From Oceanimonas pelagia (GTDB taxonomy: Bacteria; Pseudomonadota; Gammaproteobacteria; Enterobacterales; Aeromonadaceae), in contig NZ_CP118224.1 in NCBI RefSeq assembly GCF_030849025.1, positions 914,001 to 978,000 on the forward strand: a stretch of 64,000 bases of DNA. The letters are read 5' to 3'. Position 1 is the first letter of the stretch, and each line of letters opens with the position of its first letter. Made by a program: the position numbers and the translations under genes. The notes under the pieces are model-generated. The model was not told where the DNA came from. It made no database searches and saw only the letters and a program-made list of their open reading frames with translations. This document shows positions 39,301-48,394 of this stretch, one piece after another.

Positions 39301-42155
39301 TGGTTGAACATTTTTTTCCCGAAAAGGATCTGGGCACCCCGGCCCGCCTGTCGGACGTACAGATCAGCCTGACCATAGACGGGGTGGAAGTGACGGTGCC
39401 CGAAGGCACCTCGGTGATGCGCGCCGCCGCCCTGGTGGACATTAACATTCCCAAACTCTGTGCCAGCGACAACCTGGAGGCCTTTGGCTCCTGCCGGCTG
39501 TGCACCGTGGAAATTGAAGGCCGGCGCGGCATGCATGCCTCCTGCACCACGCCGGTGAGCGAGGGCATGGTGGTACGCAGCCAGACCGAGGCGCTGGCCA
39601 AGCTGCGCCGCAACATCATGGAGCTGTATATCTCCGACCATCCCCTTGATTGCCTGACCTGCCCGGCCAACGGCGACTGTGAACTGCAGGACATGGCCGG
39701 GGCCGTGGGCCTGCGCGAGGTGCGTTACGGCTTTGCCGGCGAGAATCACCTGAGCCTGCCAAAGGACGAGTCCAACCCCTATTTCACCTTTGACGCCAGC
39801 AAGTGCATTCTCTGCTCCCGCTGCGTGCGCGCCTGTGGCGAGGTGCAGGGCACCTTTGCCCTGACCGTGGAAAAGCGCGGTTTTGAGTCCAGGATTTCCA
39901 CCGGCAAGGGCACCGACTTTCTTAATTCCGACTGCGTGTCCTGTGGTGCCTGCGTGCAGGCCTGCCCCACCGCCACCCTCAGCGAGAAGTCGGTGATCGA
40001 CAAGGGCCAGCCCGAGCACAGCGTGATCACCACCTGCGCCTATTGTGGCGTGGGCTGCTCGTTCAAGGCCGAAATGAAGGGCGATGAGCTGGTGCGCATG
40101 ACCCCCTGGAAGGGCGGCCAGGCCAACCACGGCCACTCCTGTGTGAAGGGGCGGTTTGCCTTTGGCTACGCCAGCCATAAGGACCGGCTGAAGCACCCCA
40201 TGATTCGCGAGTCCATCGACCAGCCCTGGCGGGAAGTGGGCTGGCAGGAGGCCATCGAGTTTGCCGCCCGGCGCCTGCGCGAGGTGCAGCAAAAATACGG
40301 CCGCAACAGCGTGGGTGGCATTACCTCGTCGCGCTGCACCAACGAAGAAACCTACCTGGTGCAGAAGCTGGTGCGGGCCGCGCTCGGCACCAACAACACC
40401 GACACCTGCGCCCGAGTGTGCCACAGCCCCACCGGCTATGGCCTGAAGATGACCTTGGGCGAGTCGGCGGGCACCCAGGACTTTGATTCGGTGATGCAGT
40501 CCGACTGCATTCTGGTGATCGGCGCCAACCCCACCGACGCCCACCCGGTATTCGGCTCGCTGCTGCGCAAGCGGCTGCGCCAGGGCGCCAGACTGATTGT
40601 GGCCGACCCCCGTTACATCGATCTGCTGGACAGCCCGCATACCGACGAGGCCCTGCACCTGCCCATTCGCCCGGGAGCCAACGTGGCCCTGGTGAACGCC
40701 CTGGCCCATGTGATCGTGACCGAGGGGCTGGAAGACCAGGACTTTATCGCCACCCGTTGTGCCCCGGAAGAATACGCCGCCTGGCGCGACTTTATTATCG
40801 ATCCGCGCCATGCCCCCGAGGCGATGAGCGCCGTGATTGGCGTGCCGGCAGAAAGTCTGCGCGAGGCCGCAAGGCTTTACGCCACCGCCGGCAACGGCGC
40901 CATCTATTACGGCCTGGGCGTCACCGAGCACAGCCAGGGCTCCACCACCGTCATGGGCATTGCCAACCTGGCCATGGCCACCGGCAACATTGGCCGGCCC
41001 GGGGTGGGGGTAAACCCGCTGCGGGGCCAGAACAACGTGCAGGGCTCCTGCGACATGGGCTCCTTCCCCCACGAGCTGCCGGGCTACCAGCCGGTGACCG
41101 ACGCCGCCGTGCGTGCCCGCTTTGAAGCGGTATGGGGTGCCGGGCTGGATGCGGAGCCGGGGCTGCGTATTCCGGGCATGTTCGACGCCGCCATCGAAGG
41201 CCGCTTCAAGGCCATGTATGTGCAGGGGGAAGACATTGCCCAGTCGGACCCGAACACCCAGCATGTGGAGGCGGCACTGCGCTCCCTGGAGCTGCTGATC
41301 GTGCAGGATATTTTCCTCAACGAAACCGCCAAGTTCGCCCATGTGATTTTGCCGGGGGCCAGCTTCCTCGAGAAGAACGGCACCTTTACCAACGCCGAGC
41401 GGCGTATCAACCGGGTGCGCCGGGTGATGGCGCCCCTGGCGGGTAAGGAAGACTGGGAAGTGACCATGGCGCTGTCCAACGCCCTGGGTTACCCCATGCA
41501 CTACCGGCATCCGTCGGAGATCATGGACGAAATCGCCTCGCTGACGCCGTCTTTTGCCGGGGTCAGTTACGACCGGCTTGAAGCGTTGGGCAGCATTCAG
41601 TGGCCCTGCAACGACGAGCATCCCGAGGGCATGCCAATCATGCACGGCGACAGCTTCCCCATCGGGGAGGGGCGCATGGTGGTGACCGAGTTTATTCCCA
41701 CCACAGAGCGGGTGAGCGAGGCGTTTCCGCTGCTGCTGACCACGGGCCGCATTCTCAGCCAGTACAACGTGGGGGCCCAGACCCGGCGCACCGACAACAA
41801 CGTGTGGCACAGCGAAGACGTGCTGGAGATCCATCCCCACGACGCCAGTGCACGGGGCATTGCCGACGGCCAGCCGGTGAATATTCAGAGCCGCACCGGC
41901 AGCACCGTGCTGCGGGCCCGGCACAGTCAGCGCATGCAGCCGGGGGTGGTGTACACCACCTTCCACTTCCCCCACAGCGGCGCCAACGTGATCACCACCG
42001 ACAACTCCGACTGGGCCACCAACTGTCCGGAATACAAGGTCACGGCGGTGCAGGTCACCGGCACCACCGACCTGACCCTGTCGGACTGGCAACAGCGCTT
42101 TGAAGCCTTTACCGAAAAGCAGCTGGCCTATGCGGGGCAGGGGGAGACTCACTAA
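39300..42155 (+). CDS. fdsA: NAD-dependent formate dehydrogenase catalytic alpha subunit
   Basis: A 951-residue molybdopterin enzyme that oxidises formate to CO2. The N-terminal ferredoxin-like part (SLTIDGVEVTVPEGTSVMRAA, CRLCTVEIEG) holds a [2Fe-2S] cluster, then a NuoG-like His-Cys region (HPLDCLTCPANGDCELQ), two [4Fe-4S] motifs (CILCSRCVRAC, CVSCGACVQAC), the catalytic-domain cluster CAYCGVGCSF, and the molybdenum/tungsten ligand cysteine, residue 374, in ARVCHSPTGYG. It is cysteine-, not selenocysteine-dependent. The bis-MGD-binding GIANLAMATGNIG and QNNVQGSCDMG segments follow. FdsC and FdsD, usual partners for cofactor insertion, do not follow. A terminator does. Confidence 0.94.
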   Translation: MVEHFFPEKDLGTPARLSDVQISLTIDGVEVTVPEGTSVMRAAALVDINIPKLCASDNLEAFGSCRLCTVEIEGRRGMHASCTTPVSEGMVVRSQTEALAKLRRNIMELYISDHPLDCLTCPANGDCELQDMAGAVGLREVRYGFAGENHLSLPKDESNPYFTFDASKCILCSRCVRACGEVQGTFALTVEKRGFESRISTGKGTDFLNSDCVSCGACVQACPTATLSEKSVIDKGQPEHSVITTCAYCGVGCSFKAEMKGDELVRMTPWKGGQANHGHSCVKGRFAFGYASHKDRLKHPMIRESIDQPWREVGWQEAIEFAARRLREVQQKYGRNSVGGITSSRCTNEETYLVQKLVRAALGTNNTDTCARVCHSPTGYGLKMTLGESAGTQDFDSVMQSDCILVIGANPTDAHPVFGSLLRKRLRQGARLIVADPRYIDLLDSPHTDEALHLPIRPGANVALVNALAHVIVTEGLEDQDFIATRCAPEEYAAWRDFIIDPRHAPEAMSAVIGVPAESLREAARLYATAGNGAIYYGLGVTEHSQGSTTVMGIANLAMATGNIGRPGVGVNPLRGQNNVQGSCDMGSFPHELPGYQPVTDAAVRARFEAVWGAGLDAEPGLRIPGMFDAAIEGRFKAMYVQGEDIAQSDPNTQHVEAALRSLELLIVQDIFLNETAKFAHVILPGASFLEKNGTFTNAERRINRVRRVMAPLAGKEDWEVTMALSNALGYPMHYRHPSEIMDEIASLTPSFAGVSYDRLEALGSIQWPCNDEHPEGMPIMHGDSFPIGEGRMVVTEFIPTTERVSEAFPLLLTTGRILSQYNVGAQTRRTDNNVWHSEDVLEIHPHDASARGIADGQPVNIQSRTGSTVLRARHSQRMQPGVVYTTFHFPHSGANVITTDNSDWATNCPEYKVTAVQVTGTTDLTLSDWQQRFEAFTEKQLAYAGQGETH

Positions 42156-42170
42156 GAAGTAACCACTAAA

Positions 42171-42197
42171 AACGCCGGCGAAAGCCGGCGTTTTTTT
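42171..42197 (+). terminator. Terminator after fdsA
   Basis: AACGCCGGC (42171-42179), loop GAAA, GCCGGCGTT (42184-42192), T-run to 42197. Confidence 0.92.
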
Positions 42198-42343
42198 ATA
42201 GGAGAAAGGCTGAGTCTTGATTTGCTATTTCCGAATCTCATAAGTGAGGAGCTGGTGGTATTCCTGCAACTCAGCGTTCAGGTAACCAAGACATTCGTCC
42301 TTTTCTGTATAACGCTCCGCTTGATGATGCAGGCTGTAGGGTT

Positions 42344-43156
42344 TCAGAAATAATGCCTGGCCCGAAAGTGGTGTTCGTGGGGGGCCATGTCGTTGCCGAT
42401 GGCGTTAAGAATGGTGCCGGCGATCTGGCCGCTGTCGGCATCAAAGGTGCTGCACAGGGAGAGGGTGCGGCGAATGTCCACCTGCCGGCCCAGATATTCC
42501 AGTACCACCCGGGTACAGCTGGGAATGCGCTCGCCGCTGGCAGAAGCGCCCAGACGCAGGCCGCTGAGCCGGCCCACCCGGCTTTTAAAGGTGGGGATCA
42601 GAATGGTCTGGGTGATCTGGTTGCCGGTGAGCGATTCGTAGTCCACCAGAAAAATGCGATCCGCCAGCAGGTGGGCCATGCCCAGATATTTGCTGTGATA
42701 CACCCGCTCGCCCGGGGCCTGTTGCAGGCGCTCGGTGCGCTGGTAATACACGCCGTTGCCCCGGCGCTCCAGGCACAGCAGGTTGCGCAATATCTTGCCC
42801 GGAAAGGCCATGGAGTAATGGTATTCAAAGTAATACCCCAGGTACTTGTCCAGGCCCTGAGAGTTGGCCTGCAGCAGGCTCATGTGCTCGGTTTCCGGGT
42901 GCGCCTCTTCCGTTATCTGGGGCTTGGGCCGCACCTGGATCAGCAGCTCGAACTGGCTGTGGGGCATCAGAATTTCATGCTCCTCCACCCCGAAAAAGTC
43001 GCACAGCCGGCGCAGGCTGTGGGCCGAGGGTTTGTAGCGGCCGCTCAGATAGCGGTTGAACTGGGGGCGGTTAATCCTGAGCCGGCGACATACCTCGGCT
43101 ACCGACTTGTAGTAACTGCAGAGCAGGCGCAGGTTTTTGGCAAAGTCTTGGTGCAT
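42344..43156 (-). CDS. XRE-type HTH regulator
   Basis: A 270-residue protein with an N-terminal Cro/C1-like HTH (NLRLLCSYYKSVAEVCRRLRINRPQFNRYLSGRYKPSAHSLRRLCDFF) and a long C-terminal region with no domain I recognise, rich in aromatic residues (YLGYYFEYHYSMAFPGKIL). It is divergent from aspA with 189 bases between, so aspartate metabolism is the likely target. The direct repeat TGCAACAG-GG-TGCAACAG at 43202-43219 in that gap is a possible site. The C-terminal half may bind an effector. Confidence 0.85.
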   Translation of the reverse strand: MHQDFAKNLRLLCSYYKSVAEVCRRLRINRPQFNRYLSGRYKPSAHSLRRLCDFFGVEEHEILMPHSQFELLIQVRPKPQITEEAHPETEHMSLLQANSQGLDKYLGYYFEYHYSMAFPGKILRNLLCLERRGNGVYYQRTERLQQAPGERVYHSKYLGMAHLLADRIFLVDYESLTGNQITQTILIPTFKSRVGRLSGLRLGASASGERIPSCTRVVLEYLGRQVDIRRTLSLCSTFDADSGQIAGTILNAIGNDMAPHEHHFRARHYF

Positions 43157-43201
43157 AACGGCTCCATGAAACTGGGGTCAGTATACCGAAGGTTATTTTG
43201 C

Positions 43202-43219
43202 TGCAACAGGGTGCAACAG
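43202..43219. promoter_or_regulatory. Direct repeat in the aspA/XRE divergent promoter
   Basis: TGCAACAG, two bases, TGCAACAG. Ten-base periodicity places both copies on one face of the helix, as for a dimeric HTH regulator. Confidence 0.4.
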
Positions 43220-43345
43220 ATGCTTTGTGACGCAGTTAGTGCACCAGTCAGCATCAGGTGGATACAGAGCGTCAAATTTTCAGTGCGCGTGTGCACTGCT
43301 GTAATAGGGGCCTGAACCGCACAAACTCCACCAAGCAGGTAACCC

Positions 43346-44743
43346 ATGCAAACACGTATCGAAAAGGATCTACTGGGCGAACAAGCGGTGCCGGCCGAGG
43401 CCTGGTACGGCATTCAAACCCAGCGCGCGCAGCAGAATTTCACCATTACCGGCGTGCCCATCAGCCATTTTCCCGAGCTGATCAACGCCCTGGCCATGGT
43501 CAAGGCCGCCGCCGCCCGCGCCAACCGGGATCTGGGCCAGCTGGAGCCGCACAAGGCCGAAGCCATCAACGCCGCCTGTGCCGATATCATCAACGGCGCC
43601 CTGCACGATCAGTTTGTGGTGGATCTCATTCAGGGCGGAGCGGGCACCTCCACCAACATGAACGCCAACGAAGTCATTGCCAACCTGGCGCTGGCCAAGC
43701 TGGGCCATGCCCGGGGCGACTACAAACACCTGCACCCCAATAACGACGTGAACCGCTCCCAGTCCACCAACGACGCCTATCCCACCGCCGCCCGGCTGGC
43801 CATCGTGTTTGCCGCCCAGCCGCTCAAGCAGGCCATTGCCGCCCTGCAACAGAGCCTGGCGGCCAAGGCCGGGGAGTTTGCCCACATTCTCAAAATGGGC
43901 CGTACTCAGCTGCAGGACGCCGTGCCCATGACCCTGGGTCAGGAGTTCGAGGCCTTTGCCGTTAACCTGGGTGAAGAAGACGCCCGCATCGACGACGCCT
44001 GCCGGCTGCTGTGCGAGGTGAACCTGGGCGGCACCGCCATCGGCACCGGCATTAATGCCCACCCCGACTACGCGCCGCTGGCGGTGCAGCACCTGGCCAC
44101 GATCTCCGGCCAGCCGGTCAGCCTGGCCAGCAACCTGGTGGAAGCCACCTCCGACATGGGTGCCTTTGTCACCTTCTCCAGCGTGCTCAAGCGGCTGGCG
44201 GTGAAGCTGTCCAAGCTCAGCAACGATCTGCGCCTGCTGTCCAGCGGCCCGCGCACCGGTCTGGGCGAAATTCAGCTGCCCGCCATGCAGCCCGGCTCGT
44301 CCATCATGCCCGGCAAGGTGAACCCGGTGATCCCCGAGGCGATGAACCAGACCGCGTTTCAGGTGATCGGCGCCGATCTGGCGGTGACCCTGGCGGCGGA
44401 AGCCGGCCAGTTGCAGCTGAACGCCATGGAGCCGCTGATCATCTATAACCTGCTCAACTCCAGCCGCATGCTGGGCGAGGCCATTCGCATGCTCGACACC
44501 CGTTGTGTGCGCGGCATCAAGGCCAACGAGGCCCAGTGCGCCGCCCACCTGCACAACAGCATCGGCATCATCACCGCGCTGGTGCCCCACATCGGTTACG
44601 ACAACGCCAGCCGCATCGCCAACCAGGCGCTGATGACCGGCGCCACCGTGGCCGAGCTGGTGCGTGAAGAGCAGCTGCTCAGCGAAGAGCGCCTGGCGGC
44701 GGTGCTCAGCCCCGCCTCCATGGTGGCACCCTGCGTCGCCTGA
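43346..44743 (+). CDS. aspA: Aspartate ammonia-lyase
   Basis: Aspartase deaminates L-aspartate to fumarate and ammonia. The 465-residue protein has the superfamily signature GSSIMPGKVNPVIPEAMNQ and the substrate loops GAGTSTNMNANEV and NDVNRSQSTNDAYPTAAR, and MGRTQLQDAVPMTLGQEF. These favour aspartase over fumarase C, but the two are close and fumarase activity cannot be fully excluded. The racemase gene just downstream on the opposite strand and the acidic amino acid symporter nearby support aspartate. Confidence 0.9.
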   Translation: MQTRIEKDLLGEQAVPAEAWYGIQTQRAQQNFTITGVPISHFPELINALAMVKAAAARANRDLGQLEPHKAEAINAACADIINGALHDQFVVDLIQGGAGTSTNMNANEVIANLALAKLGHARGDYKHLHPNNDVNRSQSTNDAYPTAARLAIVFAAQPLKQAIAALQQSLAAKAGEFAHILKMGRTQLQDAVPMTLGQEFEAFAVNLGEEDARIDDACRLLCEVNLGGTAIGTGINAHPDYAPLAVQHLATISGQPVSLASNLVEATSDMGAFVTFSSVLKRLAVKLSKLSNDLRLLSSGPRTGLGEIQLPAMQPGSSIMPGKVNPVIPEAMNQTAFQVIGADLAVTLAAEAGQLQLNAMEPLIIYNLLNSSRMLGEAIRMLDTRCVRGIKANEAQCAAHLHNSIGIITALVPHIGYDNASRIANQALMTGATVAELVREEQLLSEERLAAVLSPASMVAPCVA

Positions 44744-44760
44744 TTGGTAGAGCAAAATTG

Positions 44761-44800
44761 GCCCGGGGCCTGATGCCGCTGCTGCATCAAGCCCCGGGCT
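44761..44800. terminator. Bidirectional terminator between aspA and racemase
   Basis: Near-perfect arms GCCCGGGGCCTGATGC (44761-44776) and GCATCAAGCCCCGGGCT (44784-44800) between convergent genes, preceded by AAAATT on one side. Confidence 0.75.
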
Positions 44801-44820
44801 TGTGGTGGGTGGCGGTGTGT

Positions 44821-45531
44821 TCAGGCCGCCACCGCCATTTGCTGCTGCTGGTGCCACTGCACGCAGGCCGCCGCCAGCGCCTTGGTGGCGTCCATGCCCA
44901 GATGGGCATGGGCCGAGCCAATGGAGTCCAGCGCGAAAGGAATTTCGGTGCAGCCCAGAATGACCCGCTCCACCCCCTGTTGCAGCATGCCGGCCATGCA
45001 GGCGTCCAGCACCTGAGCACCCTGCTCTACGGCGCCGGACTTGACCAGATAAATGCCTTCCATCACCCGGCGCTGCAGCTCCGCCTGCGGAAGGGTGAGG
45101 GTAATGCCGTATTCCGCCAGCTCCCGGGCATAAAAGCCGGCCTTGAGGGTGCCGTCGGTGGCCAGCAGGCCCACGGAAGTGATTTTTTCCCGTGCCAGCG
45201 CCGCGGCGCAGGCTTGAGCTATGTGCAAAATGGGCACGCTGCTCGCCCGGGCCAGCGGCTCATACCAGTAATGGGCGGTGTTGCAGGGAATGGCAATGCA
45301 GCCGGCGCCGCCGCCGATCAGGGTGTTCAGCCCTTTTAGCAGGGCCTCAAGGGGCGATTCCTTGTTTTCCAGCAGGCAGGCGGTGCGGTCGGGAATTTGC
45401 GGCACCGAGTGCACCAGCAGCGGCAGGTGATCCTGATCCCGGCTGGCCGGGGTCTGGTGAATGATCTTGGTCACAAAGTCGACGGTGGCCAGCGGGCCCA
45501 TGCCGCCAAGAATGCCAATCAGGGAACTCAT
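44821..45531 (-). CDS. Aspartate/glutamate racemase family protein
   Basis: A 236-residue cofactor-independent racemase. The two catalytic cysteines appear in AIPCNTAHYWYEP and VILGCTEIPFAL, and the N-terminus SSLIGILGGMGPLATVDFVTKI is the family start. The start at 45531 has GGAG upstream, and the 28 codons upstream in frame are not supported. Together with aspA it would allow D-aspartate to be used through L-aspartate to fumarate. The aspartate specificity is an inference, since family members also use glutamate or hydantoins. Confidence 0.87.
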   Translation of the reverse strand: MSSLIGILGGMGPLATVDFVTKIIHQTPASRDQDHLPLLVHSVPQIPDRTACLLENKESPLEALLKGLNTLIGGGAGCIAIPCNTAHYWYEPLARASSVPILHIAQACAAALAREKITSVGLLATDGTLKAGFYARELAEYGITLTLPQAELQRRVMEGIYLVKSGAVEQGAQVLDACMAGMLQQGVERVILGCTEIPFALDSIGSAHAHLGMDATKALAAACVQWHQQQQMAVAA

Positions 45532-45756
45532 AAGGGGTCTCCAGGCTGTTTTTTTGCAGCCTAAAACAGCCGGCACGGGCACCGACAATGCCGTTTGGGT
45601 ACCCCCTATGCGCAAGCCGCATAACCCCCGTGCCGGGGTTGCAAGATCAATAAGATGGCGCCGTTATGCCGCTTTGGTATCGCCGGTGCCGGGTTGGCAT
45701 GAGGCACCAGGGCCCTGAGCATCGGCGCCGGCGAGTGATATAATGCCGCCCGGAGC

Positions 45757-45772
45757 GGTCAGCAGGCTGACC
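45757..45772. promoter_or_regulatory. Candidate LysR operator before the HypT-like gene
   Basis: GGTCAGC-AG-GCTGACC, extended to AGCGG...CGACGCT, 12 bases upstream of a TATAAT (45784-45789). Two TATAATGCCG copies (at about 45740 and 45784) occur here. Confidence 0.5.
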
Positions 45773-45803
45773 GACGCTGTGGGTATAATGCCGAGGGTGG
45801 TGC

Positions 45804-46721
45804 ATGAACATAGAAACAAAATGGCTGGAAGACTTTCTCTCTCTGGCCCACACCCAGAGCTTTTCCCGCTCCGCCCAGGAGCGGCACATGACCCAGCCCG
45901 CCTTCAGCCGGCGCATTCGCGCGCTGGAAGCCGCCCTGGGCTGCGAGCTGGTCGACCGCACCAGCACGCCGGTGCAGCTCACCGATGAAGGACGGCTGTT
46001 TCGCATTACCGCGCGCAACCTGGTCACCCAGCTGGCCGACAGCATCGGCCACCTGCGCTCCATGAAACAGCGCGGTGCCCACACCATCGACTTTGCCGTG
46101 TCGCACACCCTGTCGCTGTCGTTGTTTCCCGCCTTTTTGCAGTCGTTCCGCCGGGAGCTGGAGGGCATCAGCACCCGTCAGCTGGTGGCCAACGTGGACG
46201 ACAGCGTGCAGGCCCTGAAAAACGGCATTTGCGACTTTTTGCTGGCGTTTGACGATCCCGGTCTGGCACCGGCGCAGTTTCACCGTTTTGAGCTGCAAAC
46301 CGAGCAGCTGGTGCCGGTGTGCCGGGCCGATGAGGAAGGCCGGCCCATTTTCGACCTGGACGCCGCCCATGGCGCCACCCTGCCTTATCTGGGTTATCCC
46401 GAGGAAATTTTTCTTGGCCGCTGCGTGGCGCGGCTGCTGCGCCGCCGGCCGCCTGCCCTTACCCTGCACCAGGCGTTTGAGTCACCCCTGGCCGACAGCC
46501 TGAAGGTGATGGCCATGCAGGGCATGGGCATCGCCTGGGTGCCGAGCTTTGCCATTCGCGAAGAGTTGCGCCAGGGCTTTCTGGTGATCTGCGGCGGTCG
46601 CCGCTGGCAGTGGCCGCTCAATGTGTGTCTCTACCGCTGCAGCCGGCCCCTGTCCGACACCGCCGAAGCCTTCTGGCGCGTGTGCGAGCAGAATTACGGC
46701 CGGGCGGAGCCGAAACCATGA
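45804..46721 (+). CDS. HypT-like LysR-family regulator
   Basis: A 305-residue LysR-type regulator. The N-terminus MNIETKWLEDFLSLAHTQSFSRSAQERHMTQPAFSRRIRALEAALG strongly resembles HypT/YjiE, the hypochlorite-responsive regulator subgroup, but the methionines and cysteines needed for that response were not checked. It is followed directly by the sensor-kinase gene (ATGA overlap), so it belongs to that operon, which is unusual for a LysR gene. Control of the aspartate or transport genes is possible. Confidence 0.85.
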   Translation: MNIETKWLEDFLSLAHTQSFSRSAQERHMTQPAFSRRIRALEAALGCELVDRTSTPVQLTDEGRLFRITARNLVTQLADSIGHLRSMKQRGAHTIDFAVSHTLSLSLFPAFLQSFRRELEGISTRQLVANVDDSVQALKNGICDFLLAFDDPGLAPAQFHRFELQTEQLVPVCRADEEGRPIFDLDAAHGATLPYLGYPEEIFLGRCVARLLRRRPPALTLHQAFESPLADSLKVMAMQGMGIAWVPSFAIREELRQGFLVICGGRRWQWPLNVCLYRCSRPLSDTAEAFWRVCEQNYGRAEPKP

Positions 46722-48394
46722 AACGGCTTTGCGCGTGTTTGCTGCTGTGGGGCCTGGCCCTGGGCGGCGCCATGGCGGCAGAGCCTTACCGGGAAGGCAT
46801 TATTCGCGTGGGCGGCGATCACGACTACCCGCCCTATGAATTTCTCAATGAAGACGGTGAGCCCGACGGCTACAACGTGGAGCTGACCCGTGCCATTGCC
46901 GAGGTCATGGGCATGCAGGTGGAGTTTCATCTCGGTGACTGGAATCGCATGCGCCAGGCCCTGAATGCGGGCGAGATGGATGTGCTGCAGGGCATGATTT
47001 TCTCCGACGAGCGCAGCGACGATTACAGTTTCTCGCCCCCGCACGCCATCGTGTATCAGTCCATTTTTGCCCGTAAGGGCGAGGACGAGGCCAGGGAGCT
47101 GGCCGACCTGCGCGGCAGGGAGGTGATCGTGCAGCGGGGCGGCATTATGCACGATCACCTGCTGCACAACGACGTGGGGGCGAAACTGGTGCTGGTCGAC
47201 ACTCATGCCACCGGGCTGCGCCTGCTGGCGGCGGGCAGGCACGATTATGCCCTGGTGGCCAACCTGCCGGGGCTGTATCTGGGCCGCGAGCTGGAGCTGT
47301 CCAATATAGTGCCGGTGGGCCAGCCCTTTCGGCCCCAGCGTTACGGCTATGCGGTGGCCAGGGGCAACGAGGCGCTGCTGGCGGGGTTCAGCGAGGGGCT
47401 GGCCATTCTCAAGAACACCGGCCGCCTGCAACAGATTTACGACAAATGGCTGGGGCCGCTGGAGCAGGATGGCTGGCCCTGGAAGAAAATCGGTCTGGCC
47501 GCCGCCCTGGTGTCGGCGCTGTTGCTGGTGGTGCTGGGCGGTATCGTCATCTGGAACCGCATGCTGGCCCGGGAAGTGGCCCGGCGCAGCGAGGAGCTGC
47601 AATTGCAGCAACAACAGCTGATCCAGGCCGACAAGATGTCGTCCCTCGGCATTCTGGTGGCGGGAGTGGCCCACGAAATCAACAACCCCAGCAGCCTGCT
47701 GCTGCTGAACCTGCCGGTGCTGAAAGATGCCTTTGCCGATCTGGAAGATCTGCTGGAGGCACAATATGAACAGCAGGGCGACTTTTACCTGGCCGGGCTG
47801 CCCTACAGCCGCATGCGCGAGGAGCTGCCGGCCATGCTCGACGACATGCAGACCAGCGCCGGTCGCATTCGCCGCATTGTGGATGATCTGCGGGACTTTG
47901 CCCGCCAGGGCCCGGCGGAGCTGAATGAGAACGTGGATCTCAACGCCCTGGTGGCCACGGTGATCCGCCTGGTCGACAACACCATTCGCAAGTCCAGCCA
48001 CCGGCTGGAGGTGGATTGTGCGCCGGACCTGCCGCCGTTCAGGGGTAACGCCCAGCGCATTGAACAGGTGCTGATCAACCTGGTGGTGAATGCCTGCCAG
48101 GCCCTCACCAGCCCGGAGCAGGGCATCTTTATCCGCACCGGCTACCGGGTCCGGGGCAACGAGCTGTATCTGGATATTACCGATCAGGGCGTGGGCATCG
48201 AGCCCCACAACCTGTCCCGGCTGAAGGATCCGTTTTTTACCACCAAGCGCGAGCAGGGCGGCATCGGGCTGGGTTTGTCCGTGTCGGCCGGCATCGTGCA
48301 GGAGCATGGCGGCCGGCTGGAGTATGACTCCGAGCCGGGCAGGGGCACCCGCGTGACCCTGACGCTGCCTGCGATAAAAGGAACCCCATCGTGA
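46718..48394 (+). CDS. Sensor histidine kinase with periplasmic binding-protein domain
   Basis: A 558-residue membrane sensor. A signal peptide (to about residue 20) is followed by a family-3 solute-binding domain (residues about 27-255, including DYPPYEFLNEDGEPDGYNVELTRAIAEVMG), typical of amino acid binding. One transmembrane helix lies at about 265-290. A coiled coil leads to the HisKA motif AGVAHEINNPSS with the phospho-accepting H319, then the ATPase G boxes (DQGVGIEPHNLSRLKDPFFTT, GIGLGLSVSAGIV). It should sense an amino acid or dicarboxylate in the periplasm and phosphorylate the regulator encoded next, which it overlaps by four bases. Confidence 0.9.
   Translation: MKRLCACLLLWGLALGGAMAAEPYREGIIRVGGDHDYPPYEFLNEDGEPDGYNVELTRAIAEVMGMQVEFHLGDWNRMRQALNAGEMDVLQGMIFSDERSDDYSFSPPHAIVYQSIFARKGEDEARELADLRGREVIVQRGGIMHDHLLHNDVGAKLVLVDTHATGLRLLAAGRHDYALVANLPGLYLGRELELSNIVPVGQPFRPQRYGYAVARGNEALLAGFSEGLAILKNTGRLQQIYDKWLGPLEQDGWPWKKIGLAAALVSALLLVVLGGIVIWNRMLAREVARRSEELQLQQQQLIQADKMSSLGILVAGVAHEINNPSSLLLLNLPVLKDAFADLEDLLEAQYEQQGDFYLAGLPYSRMREELPAMLDDMQTSAGRIRRIVDDLRDFARQGPAELNENVDLNALVATVIRLVDNTIRKSSHRLEVDCAPDLPPFRGNAQRIEQVLINLVVNACQALTSPEQGIFIRTGYRVRGNELYLDITDQGVGIEPHNLSRLKDPFFTTKREQGGIGLGLSVSAGIVQEHGGRLEYDSEPGRGTRVTLTLPAIKGTPS

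Noticed and set aside
39276-42152. 958-codon open frame on the minus strand opposite fdsA
   Set aside because: High GC gives long shadow frames. It is in antisense to a complete FdsA with all cofactor motifs, and its translation is low-complexity His/Gly/Val-rich.
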